NCBI GenBank assembly: GCA_959347315.1
Contig: OY365814.1
Span: forward strand, 3,399,661 to 3,463,660
DNA length: 64,000 nt
Direction of reading: 5' to 3'
From: Bimastos eiseni
Taxonomy: Eukaryota; Annelida; Clitellata; Crassiclitellata; Lumbricidae
A model generated the notes under the pieces. The model was not told the DNA's origin, searched no databases, and was given only the letters and a program-made list of their open reading frames with translations. Below, piece by piece: positions 46,119 to 56,954 of this stretch. The number at the start of each line of letters is the position of its first letter. Within the stretch, counting starts at the first letter, position 1. The translations under genes were made by a program, and so were the position numbers.

Positions 46119-47499
46119 ATGTTCAGCATTCGGTTGAACAGAAACAAATGTGAATACTGTTCTGAAATCGAACTAACGGACTTGGAATTTGAAGACTTCC
46201 GGAGGATGAAGCGTGATTCATTGATTCTTCTTGGCGCTCCGCTGTTCAAGGGACAAGCGCTGGATGAAGTTCTTCTCAAACATAGCGATTCTCTGGAATT
46301 GGCATTGAAGGACTTGACCTGCCTCCAGCCTCAGGCCGCACTTATGCTGCTATACTCCTGCTTCGGGGCGGCGAAACTGATCTACCTCCTGCATGCAGCG
46401 CCCTGCTGGGGACACCCCCTTCTAAAGAAGATGGACGACCAAATGCGTGTTGGATTAGAAAACATCCTTAACATGAAGCTCAGCGATATACAATGGAAAC
46501 AGGCCACACACCCGATAAGATACGGCGGATTATGAATTAGATGGGTGTCGATGCTGGCATCTTCAGCTTATATAGCCTCAGCTGCATCGACCAGGTCGCT
46601 CGTTGCCGCTGTTCTCGACTCGGAGGATTGGATCGAAGATCATAAGGAAGAAATCCTTGAGGCCCGCACACCAACACTCCCGGATGGTGAGGTATCGGCC
46701 TTGACCAGTCAGAAGGTCTGGGACAGACCCTTGATTAACATCGACACAGCTGCAGTGTTGTCTTCCAGTAATGACCCACTCAGCCGGGCAAGGCTGGGCG
46801 CGATGTCATCACCCCACTCTGGAGATTGGCTCTCGACTGCTCCCGTCAACTCTTGCGGGTTAGGTCTGGGCAATGAGGCCGTGAGGGTGGCGGTGGGCTT
46901 TCGCCTGGGACTCAACATCTGTGCGTCGCATCAATGTCAGTGTGGAGAAACCGCTGACCCGGGAGGACATCACGGTCTTGTTTGCAGACATTCGACAGGA
47001 AGAGCGACCCGACACTTCACCTTGAATGATATTATCTGGAGAGCCCTTTTGCAAGGCAGACGTTCCATCCTCGAAGGAGCCACAAGGTTTGATCTGGAGC
47101 GACGGAAAGAGACCGGATGGAGCGACACTCATCCCGCGGGCGAGACGCAAATACATCGCATGGGATGCAACAACTATCCACACGTGCGCCGCCTCATACA
47201 TCCACCTGTCTTCGGCAGTGCCTGGCGGTGCGTCTGAACATGCCGCGGACCGAGAGTGTTCCAAGTATTCTACTCTTCCCACCACACATGACTTCGTTCC
47301 CTTGGCATTCGAATCACTGGGGCCCATCAATCGCGCTGGACGCGAGTTCTTGACGGAGTTGGGTCGCCGCATGACCGCCGTATCAGGAGATCTTATTGAG
47401 ACCGTGCACTTGTTTCAACGTCTCTCCATTTGCACTCAAAGATTCAACGCCGTAGCGTTCAGAGGCACGTTCAAACAGCCCACCGGGATCGTCAATTAA
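46119..47499 (+). pseudogene. R4/Dong-like LINE with restriction-like endonuclease, 5'-truncated
   Basis: The copy starts downstream of the RT active site: FRRMKRDSLILLGAPLFKGQ, AAKLIYLLHAAPCWGHPLL and QATHPIRYGGL, then a stop where Gly is expected. The C-terminal half has the zinc-knuckle-like CCHC (CQCGETADPGGHHGLVC) and, after a frameshift near 47050, the PD-(D/E)xK-type core DGKRPDGATLIPRARRK, WDATTI, ending RFNAVAFRGTF. In intact elements this ORF nicks the target and reverse-transcribes the RNA. (AAT)n tracts lie at both ends (46037-46118, 47514-47551). This fits R4-clade elements such as Dong, known for TAA-repeat targets; the clade call is inference. Confidence 0.88.
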
Positions 47500-47512
47500 A
47501 GAACTGTCAGTC

Positions 47513-47513
<1 letters not shown>

Positions 47514-47551
<38 letters not shown>
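47514..47551 (+). repeat. (AAT)n microsatellite at the right edge of the RLE LINE
   Basis: About 13 units of AAT follow the LINE stop codon and the TCAGTCAT segment. Confidence 0.95.
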
Positions 47552-47574
47552 GAGATGCATCTGATTTTTACAAA

Positions 47575-47629
47575 ACCTAGCTACCTCAATACAACGCTTT
47601 AATGCGGTTGCCTTTAGAGACACATTTAC
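47575..47629 (+). pseudogene. Tail fragment of a second RLE-type LINE
   Basis: QRFNAVAFRDTFT repeats the C-terminal motif of the preceding LINE (RFNAVAFRGTFK). The fragment is cut by the foldback element that begins at 47630. Confidence 0.75.
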
Positions 47630-49065
47630 CCGGGTCGCAGACAAACCCCCCCCCCTCGGACAAAACCCCGGACAACCTCCCAAAGTAGGACAAAAACCCT
47701 AAGAATTCTTCTTCTTTTATTTTTTTTACTTTTATTATTAGAAAGTATATAAGAAGCCTCCATAACATAGCTTCACTCCTCCCTTTGGCTGTTTCAGTGA
47801 ATTCCATTCCGACTTCTTATATAAGTTAGACTAATAACAGTCCATGTTCCTTTCAGTCATTGATTTCGCCCATTCAGTCTGGAGTGTGACAGACTTTGTT
47901 AGTAGTGTCAGTTATTATGGTAAGGCGTCTAGTTAAGTGTACTGAGCTGTAAATAGTTCTTCTATAAAATACAAATGACAGATGCTAGTTATGGCAAGAG
48001 GGGTGCTTTGTCCGGGGGATTAATGTCCTGCCCAAAACTGGGGAGGGTTTGTCAAAGGAATTTTTTGTCCGGTGGTTATTGTCCAATACTAAATTTGCTC
48101 TACCAAACACTGCCGAGTGAGTTGCCGTTCCAGATAATCATCGCAATCTCCGAATATTGCTTTGATTGCCTGAAGGATTATTAATACCTAGGGCAAAATA
48201 ATATTAATAATGATAACCATAGCCATAACCAATCGTATTATTGATAAACTGGCAATCGACAAAGATAATAACAGCATGATAGATTAATGGGGATTGACAG
48301 TTAACAATAGGGAAGAAAAGACCCTAAAGGGACAGGGTGTAGGACAACCCTCCCGGACAGAACCCCCGGACAACCCCCCGGAAAAACAACCCCGAACAGT
48401 TTTAGGCAGGACATTAATTCCTCGGGCAAAAACCCCTTCTTGCCCTCACTTGAATCTTTCACATATATTTCTTAGAGTGACTTAAACAAACTATTTACAG
48501 CTCTGTAACTTAATTAGACGCCTTATCAAAACCTGAAACTTCTAACAAAGTCTGCACAACGTTACAGATGACACTCAGTACAGTTATTAGTCTAACTTAT
48601 ATAAGAAGTCGTGTCACAAGTAACACACATACGCTCTGCCTGGACTCACTTACCTGACGCGTCTGAAGAATCCGTGTCAAAGATAACGCATGTGCGCTCT
48701 GTATCAACTCCGTCTCCAGAAACAAACAAAAATGAAAAGAATCATGTCAGCTAAATGTATTGATCTATTTCTGCATTACCATTATCACAACTGCTACCAA
48801 TTGACTAAGCGCAACGGGTCTATGAATTACGCACATCGATGCATTCAGCGTACGTATCATACACTAATATCAAAAATACCAAGGAACTAATTAACTATTT
48901 GCTATTTAACTATTAGACGATGATACCTGAGTGATTGCATATAAACAGGAAGCACTAAGTAATAAAAGTAAACAAATAATTCTTAGGGATTTTGGTCCTA
49001 CTTTGGGGATTTTGTCCGGGGGTTTTGTCAAAGGGAGTTTTTGCTCGCGACCCAAGGGACCAAAG
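47630..49065. mobile_element. Large foldback element with C/G-rich oligomer ends
   Basis: The ends are inverted: GGGTCGCAGACAAACCCC at about 47634 and its inverse GGGAGTTTTTGCTCGCGACCC near 49036-49056. The motif CCCCGGACAAAA recurs several times in each arm. Pairing continues inward (AAAGTAGGACAAAAACCCTA; GACTTCTTATATAAGTTAGA with its partner near 48590-48612; ATTAATGTCCTGCC with its partner near 48405), so most of the 1.4 kb can fold into one hairpin with a spacer near 48090-48330. No protein is encoded. A target duplication was not found. Confidence 0.9.
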
Positions 49066-50302
49066 TCCCGCTAACAGAGACAAGGACAATGGCGAGTCGA
49101 TCGAGTGGACCAGCAGCCGTCATGCTCTGCCTCGCAAGAAACGAACCACATCGGGTGACCGCTCGAATGACAAAGCACATTTATTAATCAAATGACCGAT
49201 AGCATATATAAAACCGAATACATCACGAGCTAACGCATATCATCCTCGTCATGGATGCGTTGTTAAATAAACTTATATCAGTCAGTCAAAGCTGAACACT
49301 GTCCCGAACTTAGGGCATGGCGGGGTGTACTCTTTTCACAACGGCACAGATTGTCCCTGGCGAGGTATGTCGATGGTTGGTTGCGGCGACTTGGTCAGCG
49401 AGGCGAAGCTTCCGGGTCTGGTTTACTTTGGTCGCATGACCTCTACCTGGATCGGTATGTCGGCAGACCGTCGCTCAAAGCATCACTGGCTGGCGGCAGG
49501 CGCACTTTAGTCCGCTTGATTTAAGTACTTTAAGAGGCAAGTTGACGGCCTATCATCATTGGTCTTCACCGGTTAAGAGCGATCGCACGTTCCATCTTCA
49601 CACAGACACAAAGAGGTTTTATGCAAGTTTTGCAATTAAGACAGAAACAGTTTTTTTTAAATTGGCGAACAGGACTAATAACCGATAGTCTTTTATAACT
49701 TTTACTTGGGGAATTTGTTTCCCGATCGACAGCAAACTTTTGTTCTTCTAATGTACTCTCTTGACTCCAAAGTACATTGCAACACAGATTAGGCAACTGC
49801 AAACAGATTGAGTAACTAAGTCAGCTTCTATTTAAAAGGTTAGATAATTCGAGGTCACGATAAAATGCAAAAAATGTCAGATGTGAGGACCATCTACTGA
49901 GAATTAACTCTAGCTAAAGCCATGACTTGTTCTAGGAATAACATACTTTCCAGTTGATGCTGTCAGAAAAGAGGGTATGATTAAATACTGGCATGGTTTG
50001 ACTTGAATGCATCTATATTTTTCTTCTGAAATTTATGTCTCTAAATAGGTGTCTCTCTCTTTTACTCTATATGTCTCTGTCTCTGTGTCTCTCTCAGTCA
50101 TTGTTTCGATCTTTGTCTCTTAGATGACTCGATCTCTTGATTGACCTTGCCTCTCCGTCTCTTCTCCCTCTTGCTCTATTAACATGTTTTCTTAGGCAAT
50201 TCTTGTCGAATATTTGTCTCCTGTTGTTGCAAGTTTCACACTGATGTCACGCAACAACTATTAAGATGGGAAAATGTTTATCTGTTAAATGTTTTATTTC
50301 AG
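49066..50302. other. No gene recognised; presumably upstream of the peptide gene
   Basis: A GC-richer block at 49280-49510 looks like decayed mobile sequence but gives no family. A CT-rich tract (50040-50180) precedes the peptide gene. The acceptor GTTTTATTTCAG immediately before ATG 50303 implies a 5'-UTR exon somewhere upstream, which I cannot place. Confidence 0.4.
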
Positions 50303-50351
50303 ATGAAGACAGCCATTTTCTTGAGTCTTCTCGTGCTCCTGGTTATCCAGA
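50303..50351 (+). CDS. Secreted cysteine-rich peptide, exon 1 (signal peptide)
   Basis: ATG lies directly after the acceptor GTTTTATTTCAG, so translation starts with this exon. It encodes MKTAIFLSLLVLLVIQ, a compact signal peptide with a basic n-region and a leucine-rich core. The exon ends at CCAGA|GTGAGT in phase 1. Exons at 52588, 53660 and 54994 complete a precursor of about 70 residues. Secretion is inferred from the signal sequence. Confidence 0.8.
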
Positions 50352-50999
50352 GTGAGTATTCGACAATTTCTTTTCAACACGCAAATTTTTGTTTTATGCT
50401 AATGGGTTAAGAGATCTATAAGGTGTTGATTGAGAGGACCCACAATCCATAAGTATAAAGACAGATCGAAGTTGTTAGCGGCAAATGTAAAACACTTGTT
50501 TACACTTCACCCATGCAACAGACTTCGCATGAGAGAAGGTCTGTCGAGGTCTATTGATTCATCTGTGCAAGTACAAACATCATGACCACATTATCCCGCT
50601 CGTATGATTTTTACCTCGAGATTTGCATGCTAGATCATTTTTTCTGGGAAGACAGACTTTGTGCAAAATCATGTTATAGCCTGTTACTCGAAGGAACGAA
50701 GTAGGATCAACTAATCCCACTCAATTGAGTGCGTGCAAAAATCACTCAAATGGAAGCATGACTGGCGCTTTCAGTAACCTTCATTGATTCCCTTCAAAGC
50801 TGCATTGGCCCTGCCGAGACTCCGCTCACTTATCATTAGTTAAGCGAATGGCAGCCGCCCTCTGAGGTCGCCTTTATCGTTATGATGTCTTTACTACCGA
50901 GGACGAATTACTTCTGAAACTATAGTCCGTATGAGGCAATTATTGCAGTAATGCAGCAGTATGCAGGACAGGTATAGCAACTATATGTACAGTAACCAC

Positions 51000-51880
51000 A
51001 GGCGGCACCCCGACAAAATAACTCCGGACAAAATAGCCCCCGACAAAATAGCCCCGACAATATAGCCCCAAATAAAGTAGCTCCGATCAAGCATCCTATG
51101 TGGTTCGTTTTTAACAATGAATTTAAACACTTTTGGAACTTACATGTACTTAGCAATGGACAAATAAGTTAAGCCTCTAAACACTCACGTCTTTTACAAT
51201 GGGTTTAAGCACTTTTAAAAATTACTTAGCAATTGACAAATAAGTGAAGCTTCAAAACATTTAATCGGCTTAAATACTTTGAAACCTATTTAGTAATGAA
51301 CAATGAAGCTAATAGCCGGCTATATAATACGGGGTTTGTCATCTTAAATACCTAACCTACAACTGGTTTCTGTCTGTGTTCATTTTTTACTTTTTATTTC
51401 ATACGTTGCATTTTGGAGTGTGTCTGGTTATGTATCAGCGCTCTATTTGAGCGCATTATAGGCGGCCATATTTTTTATTTAAGGGAAATGTATTCTTTAC
51501 ATTTACCCATAAATTGAATTCCATTAAAAGCGTTTAAGCCCATTGTAAAAGACGTGAATGTTTTATGAGGCTTCACTTGTTTGTCCATTACTAAGTAAGT
51601 TTTAAAAGTGTTTATGCCCATTGTAATAGACTCTAATGTTTCGAGGCTTAGCTTATTTTCCATTACTAATTAAGCTTTAAAAGTGTTTATGCCCATTGTA
51701 AAAGACTCGAATGTTTCGACGCTTAACTTATATGTCCCTTGCCAAGTAAGTTTTAAAAGTGTTTAAGCCCATTGTAAAAGACGTGAATATTCTGAAGTTT
51801 AACTTATGTGAATCTTTATAGGCCTAACTAATTTGTCCATTACTAAGTAAGTTTTATAAGTGTTTAAGAGACGTGTAAGC
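51000..51880. mobile_element. Foldback-like element with inverted ~84-bp arrays
   Basis: The left side starts with tandem GACAAAATAGCCCC oligomers (51010-51065), then two to three units containing GTCTTTTACAATGGGTTTAA. The right side (51500-51880) holds about five inverse units (TTAAGCCCATTGTAAAAGAC, then AAGTAAGTTTTAAAAGTGTT) at about 84-base spacing. The arms are therefore inverted tandem arrays around a 170-base centre. It lies in intron 1 of the peptide gene. Confidence 0.85.
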
Positions 51881-52039
51881 TCCGACCACGTCATTAGCAC
51901 TCCCCCCCCCCCCGATTGTCGTAATAATGCGTCTGCGCTAGATGCGATTTCTAGCTAAAAGGAGCATGGTCAACTCTCCCTCGGCGTGGTGCTCTAAGCT
52001 CATGCTAATCGAACGAGAGGGATTCGCAATTGAAGACAA

Positions 52040-52210
52040 AGCGAGCTATAGCCGGCGGTGCTGTATATGTTCCGCGGTTTGATACGAAGTTTAGTGGCTG
52101 GTTGTTCCTTCTTTGTCGCAGGACCCACTCTATGGAACGATCTTACAGCCCATGCATATAATGCACCATAATCTGGATAAATTTATATCACATCTAGTCT
52201 TAGCTCTTAA
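52040..52210 (+). pseudogene. CR1-like LINE C-terminal fragment
   Basis: YVPRFDTKFSGW in one frame and SFFVAGPTLWNDLTAHA in another give the GPTLWNDL motif of LINE ORF2 C-termini. Confidence 0.75.
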
Positions 52211-52587
52211 ATAATAGTGTGACAAATAGATTTTGTACTCATGTGTAGCGCTCTTTCTCTTGGTCCCGGTTAAACTGAGGCACTATGCAAAACTCATTAT
52301 TGTATTATTATTATTACTATTATTATCAGTAGAAGTTGGGAAAATAGTAGTGGTAGTAGTGGGGGAAGTATTGGTTGAAGTAGAAGTGTTGAGAGAAGTA
52401 CTGGAAGTGGTTGAAGTAGGAGTAGTTGAAATGGAATTAGTAGAAATCTGGAAGTATTAGCAGTAGTATTGTCATTGTTGTTGTTATTTTTTTTGCCATG
52501 TGTACCGAATATGGATAAATGTTAGAACTGTCACTATATTGCATTGCATATATTTACATAACGATGTGGATCATTGATTTTATACAG

Positions 52588-52722
52588 GTGCAACGGCTGA
52601 TGTCCAGTCGCTGGAGAGACAGAAGCGTTCGACATGCTTTCTCGGTGGTTTAGATCTAAGTTTATGTCTTGGATTTTGTGTTAATAAACCCGGACACACA
52701 CATGACTACTGCGTGACCTGGT
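52588..52722 (+). CDS. Secreted cysteine-rich peptide, exon 2 (propeptide and most of mature peptide)
   Basis: Bounded by TTTTATACAG and T|GTAAGT, 135 bases, phase 1 at both ends. After the signal-peptide exon it adds a short acidic propeptide (ATADVQSLERQ) ending in Lys-Arg, a furin/PC-type dibasic cleavage site. It then encodes four of the six cysteines of the mature peptide, spaced C-X9-C-X3-C-X10-C. The exon has intact reading, clean splice sites and no stops, unlike the surrounding mobile DNA. The role (defensive, neuropeptide-like or other) cannot be told from sequence; I do not recognise the family. Confidence 0.8.
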
Positions 52723-52944
52723 GTAAGTTACAATAATACATGTAGGATTTAATTTGTTTGAAATACGTAGGATCAGTTCGTTTGAGTGTAAGATTAAACA
52801 ACTCTGCACAAGAGTGCATAGCACGTGTTATTTGGCAGCTTTTCTTACCAGCCACCTTTGTATATGTGGTTCAATTCCGGTGGAAACTCGTGGTCAGCTT
52901 GTCTCAACCTGCATGTACAAAAAATTAGGCTTCTCCGTGAGCCG

Positions 52945-53110
52945 TCATAAAGCATTCTTTCTCTATCTCCCCGACATCTCCGCCGCGTTCGACGCTATTG
53001 ATCACTACTTTATCGACTTTCTTTCTGATTTTGCCTATCTGGTATAGTTCCACACTAGTTCCAATTCTAATTAGTGTGATCCAGATCGGTTTGTGTCAAA
53101 GCACTAGTCA
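52945..53110 (+). pseudogene. LINE RT fragment in intron 2 of the peptide gene
   Basis: KAFFLYLPDISAAFDAIDHY is RT motif A (DLSAAFDTIDH) of a CR1/L2-like LINE; it decays quickly on both sides. Confidence 0.75.
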
Positions 53111-53659
53111 TAGCCACTGTTCGCATACCCATCCTTTTTCTTGTTGTTTCCTTTAAAGCTACAGTCATCTTCATCTGATATAGCACACCGTCTCTGAGTA
53201 GATACCTTGAAGGGGCGCTATGTCAAATTGACATTGATTGATTGACATTGATTGATAGTAGTGGTGATAGTAAGAGTAAGCTGTAATTTAAAGGCAAAAT
53301 GAAAACAGTTCATTTTTTAACAGGAAATGTTCAATTATCGTCCGTTGTGGAAAGCGGGTAATATATATTAGCTATCCTAGGTCTCGAAAACATAAATTCA
53401 CCGTGACTTAAATACTAAGTAATTAGGCCATGTTCTGACGAAGTTGAAAATTTCATTCCATTAAGAAATTATTTGGTTAAATATTTTAATTTAGTTTATT
53501 TCGTTAAAGATTGTTGCTGAAATATTTTTGGGTGATTTTTATCTTGTTTTGGGACGCAATTGCGTATTTTGCGTCCATGCAGCGCCGCCACTATTGATGA
53601 CTTGTCATTCGTAAGTCATGACATGACATTATAATCACAAATTTTAATTTTCGTTTCAG

Positions 53660-53686
53660 GTCTCAGTGTTGGCTGCATTTTCCCTT
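53660..53686 (+). CDS. Secreted cysteine-rich peptide, exon 3 (last two cysteines)
   Basis: A 27-base micro-exon between TTTTCGTTTCAG and CTT|GTGAGT, phase 1 at both ends. The split codon restores Cys, and the exon reads on as LSVGCIFP, giving cysteines five and six. The mature peptide is about 40 residues, with the pattern C-X9-C-X3-C-X10-C-X3-C-X4-C. Confidence 0.7.
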
Positions 53687-54990
53687 GTGAGTTCTATTTC
53701 TGTTTTTAATCTTAGAATTCATTCTCTGCCTTGACTAAATTAAATTGACTAAATTAATGATCGTCTCCGCCATTACAAATGGCCATAAGGCCTACGTATT
53801 TTCTGACTATTGCACTCATGCATGCATAATTAGTTAATGTGTTTGTATGAGAGTGTGTATGATTGCGTTTTGTTGTATTGTATTATAGTTTCATAATTAT
53901 ATTGCGCCTTTAACAGTACAACCTACTCAGAAGCGTTCCCAGTGCGGTGCGAAAAGCCCCGTGGCAAAAGAACACTTAAGAATGCGAAATTAACAAAAGC
54001 AATCCCAGCAAAAATTAAAGAACGAGTTGGAGAGGGAAAATCTTTCTAAAGCAAAGGGCCAACAAAGCAGTATTGAGCAGAAGCCATCCAAGTCCGAGGT
54101 ACCATAGGTCATGTAAAATGCCTGATTTCACCTCGATTGATGAGACCAACTAGAAGTTGATAGCCGTACAGTAGGCATTAATCACAATATAGTTAGAACT
54201 CCGAATACTTATTACCGCCGCAGACGTAACTCACTCATGAACCGTACCTGCACTAGGTAATAGCAGATGCTGTAGGCTACCAGGGCGACTAAAACCAAAT
54301 CGGTTTTACTACTGCGCAGACCGGATTTTTTACCGCCAATGTTCCGTCAACTGCTGTGCTAACCATTCACTCATAGGCCTACTCATTGCAATAGAAGCCA
54401 GCCATTCATACAAATCCTTTATAAAATTAAACTTAAATTCTACAAATTAATTAAATACGATTTTCCAATACGGATAAGGGACATTGTGAGAGCAAAACGC
54501 TAAGCAAATTGACTGAGGAAAGGCACTGCATGGAATAATCGATCGACAAGGAAGAAAATGGACATAAAAAATGCCTAGATACAAAATGATGGAATGGATA
54601 TGAGAAATGACAGTTTAATTAATCGCACACATTGCAACAAAATATTGGTTGAGGTCATGACATGCTGCATTTGGTATATAATTCTTACATACGTATGTAA
54701 CTACCGTCGGTAGTTCAAAATATGCCCTAATGTGTATAAAAAAGCATTTACTAAGCGTAAGCCTACTATTTATTAATTGAAAATCGATACTTTGAACTTA
54801 TAGGTGCTTAGGTTTCTGAGAGTTCATCGTTCAACTGCTTCGACGCCCAATATTTATTGTGATTAAAACAATTAGGCCTAGACTGTGTTATTGATTGAGG
54901 CATGTGGCTTATTATCAGTAACATTCGAAGATTTTAAAGGCCTAATAATAATAGTTTTGGCTAAGAGTTGTATTTATTTCCGTTGTATTG
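53687..54990. other. Intron 3 of the peptide gene; LINE tail-like sequence
   Basis: Around 53895-54110 text such as ATATTGCGCCTTTAACAG and ACTCAGAAGCGTTCCCAGTG looks like the reverse complement of a LINE 3' end. Nothing else is recognised. Confidence 0.4.
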
Positions 54991-54993
54991 CAG

Positions 54994-55175
54994 GATAAAC
55001 GATGATCGTTAGCCTGGAGATTTGACGTCATCGAAATTGCGAGAATGATCGAGTCGTTGATTTAGTAAATATCATAACATTCAAGTTGCGAAAAACTCAA
55101 CGACTTGAATTATTAAGACGTCATCGAAATTCTAAGAAATGTATTTTCTTAATAAATAATTACAGATCATGAAAC
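54994..55175 (+). CDS. Secreted cysteine-rich peptide, terminal exon (stop and 3' UTR)
   Basis: The acceptor CGTTGTATTGCAG is followed by GATAAACG; with the phase-1 T from exon 3 this gives TGA at once, so the exon adds no residues. An AATAAA hexamer (with overlapping AATAAATAA) at 55151-55156 marks a likely poly(A) site. The stop-only exon is a little unusual, so an alternative 3' end using 58048-58089 is possible. Confidence 0.55.
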
Positions 55176-56049
55176 TGTGTGGTTACATTCTTTTAACAAT
55201 TTTTACCCTAAGCCTACAATAGCACTAAAAAATAAATGGAGATTTATTAGCGGAAAAATTCAACAAATATTTTGCTGGGTAAGCACAAAAAATAGTTGAT
55301 AAAGTAGCCTACCATCTTCTCCTTGCGATGCCTAGATCTACTAGATGCCTAGATCTAGGAGCTTCAACTCTATTCGTTATCTTTAAATTTTCACCAAAAT
55401 TTAAAACAGAAAAACCAAAGTATGATTGCAAACTCAGACCTAACGAATTTATTTATTACGATCTAAACGCAGTCTTTCAACATTACATGTATCTATGGGC
55501 AACCGATGACTATGCGCAAACTCCCATAATTGTAGTGGACCAATTGTACTCGCATTTTCCACCTATAAATAGTTTCCGCAGTGCTGTAGTCTTTTGTCCA
55601 TAACTTCCATCAGAACGGAATGATAGTGTTTTTGTCACCGTCATTATTTTGTTGATTGTACCGTGTCGCTTTTTACGGCTACAAGAAGAACGGTTCATTT
55701 TTATGGGGATTTTATTGACCTGGCAAACTATATTGCATACATAATAATGACCTATCAATCAATCAATGCAATTTATATAGCGCCTCTTCAATATAGCTAT
55801 TCAGATGCCCTCCCAGCCCAGGCCCGGTCAAAGAGGAAAGTCTTAAGAAGTTTATAGAAAGAGCCAGAGATGTCATCATTATTCTCAGATAACAAGACTA
55901 TGCACTGTTTACCTCAATTTATATCCACGATCCAAGTGACGTCAAACGTTGCCATGAACAAGAACCTTATTCCAGTAGGCTATTGCAGAAGTCATACCCC
56001 CGCAAGGTAGATACTATCTTTAGATTTATGTAGCTTCTCTCATACATGC
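55176..56049. other. No gene recognised; TTTATATAGCGCC repeat text
   Basis: ORFs at 55328-55603 and 55510-55758 have no family match. CAATTTATATAGCGCCTCTT at 55765-55790 is typical of the 3' region of the neighbouring minus-strand LINE type. Confidence 0.4.
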
Positions 56050-56345
56050 AGAATAACGTGGAAATCTCTGGGAAAAAGAAACACTGTTAAAAGGGAAAAA
56101 TCGATGGAGAGAAAAGCCAGTCATTCATTTAGCTCTCAGTGGTTGTGGAAAGCCATTCCAGGTGGATGGACCCAAATCAGCAAATGCTTGGTGCTGGACT
56201 AAAACTATCTTAGTCCTAGGAACAAAACGGTCAAGACGGTCAAAAGAGAGCAAATAACGAGAGGATACTTGCAAATACAGGTTCTCCGAAATAGTCAGAG
56301 ATATCCCGGGACATTGCCAACAGCTGGCCATTGGAAACTATAAAG
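56050..56345 (-). pseudogene. CR1-like LINE C-terminus, minus strand
   Basis: RLDRFVPRTKIVLVQHQAFA followed by DLGPSTWNGFPQPLRAK matches the VPRTRT…AFA…GPSTWNxLP block. A stop follows after LRAK. Confidence 0.88.
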
Positions 56346-56954
56346 AGGATCCTATAGTGAACACGCAGTGTGATAGGATGCCAGTGCATGACTTCAAGCA
56401 TATAAATTATGTATAGATAGCCTTAACGCAAGGGAGTCGGGCTATAAGCCGAGCTGAAGCATTTAAGAGCGATTGAAGGATACAGACGCTGTTTCGGAAG
56501 AAGTGAGTTGCTGTGGTCAAGGCAAGAACAAACAAGCGCATGAGCTGTGGTGGCAAAGGCTAAAATATGGCGTGTGGTTCATGTAAACGGACGAGCGGTG
56601 GTGAAGGATCTCTCCCGATCAAACTCTTACTGAAAAATGAACAAGATCGAATCCACAAATGGACGCTGTAGATGTAGTTAAACACAAACAGTTTTTATTT
56701 TAAACTTTGAAAAGGTGACCCAGAAATTGTTTTTCAAAAATCTAGACCCCTGCACAATGATTGAATCAAGATGCTAAGCTGCTGAAATGCAATTCCATCA
56801 AATGTCATTCAATATTGAGATAAAATAATATGGAATAAATAGATTTATCTCATAATTTGGAAAGTTTTAAAGGGGCATTAATTTTGGTTGTCAGATTCTG
56901 CTGTTGAAAATTGACTCTAATTTCGACTCAAGGTATGAACATTAAGACCCTCTC

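Noticed and set aside
52233..52460. Val/Glu-rich plus-strand ORF
   Set aside because: Produced by GTAGTA/GAAGTA trinucleotide-like repeats.
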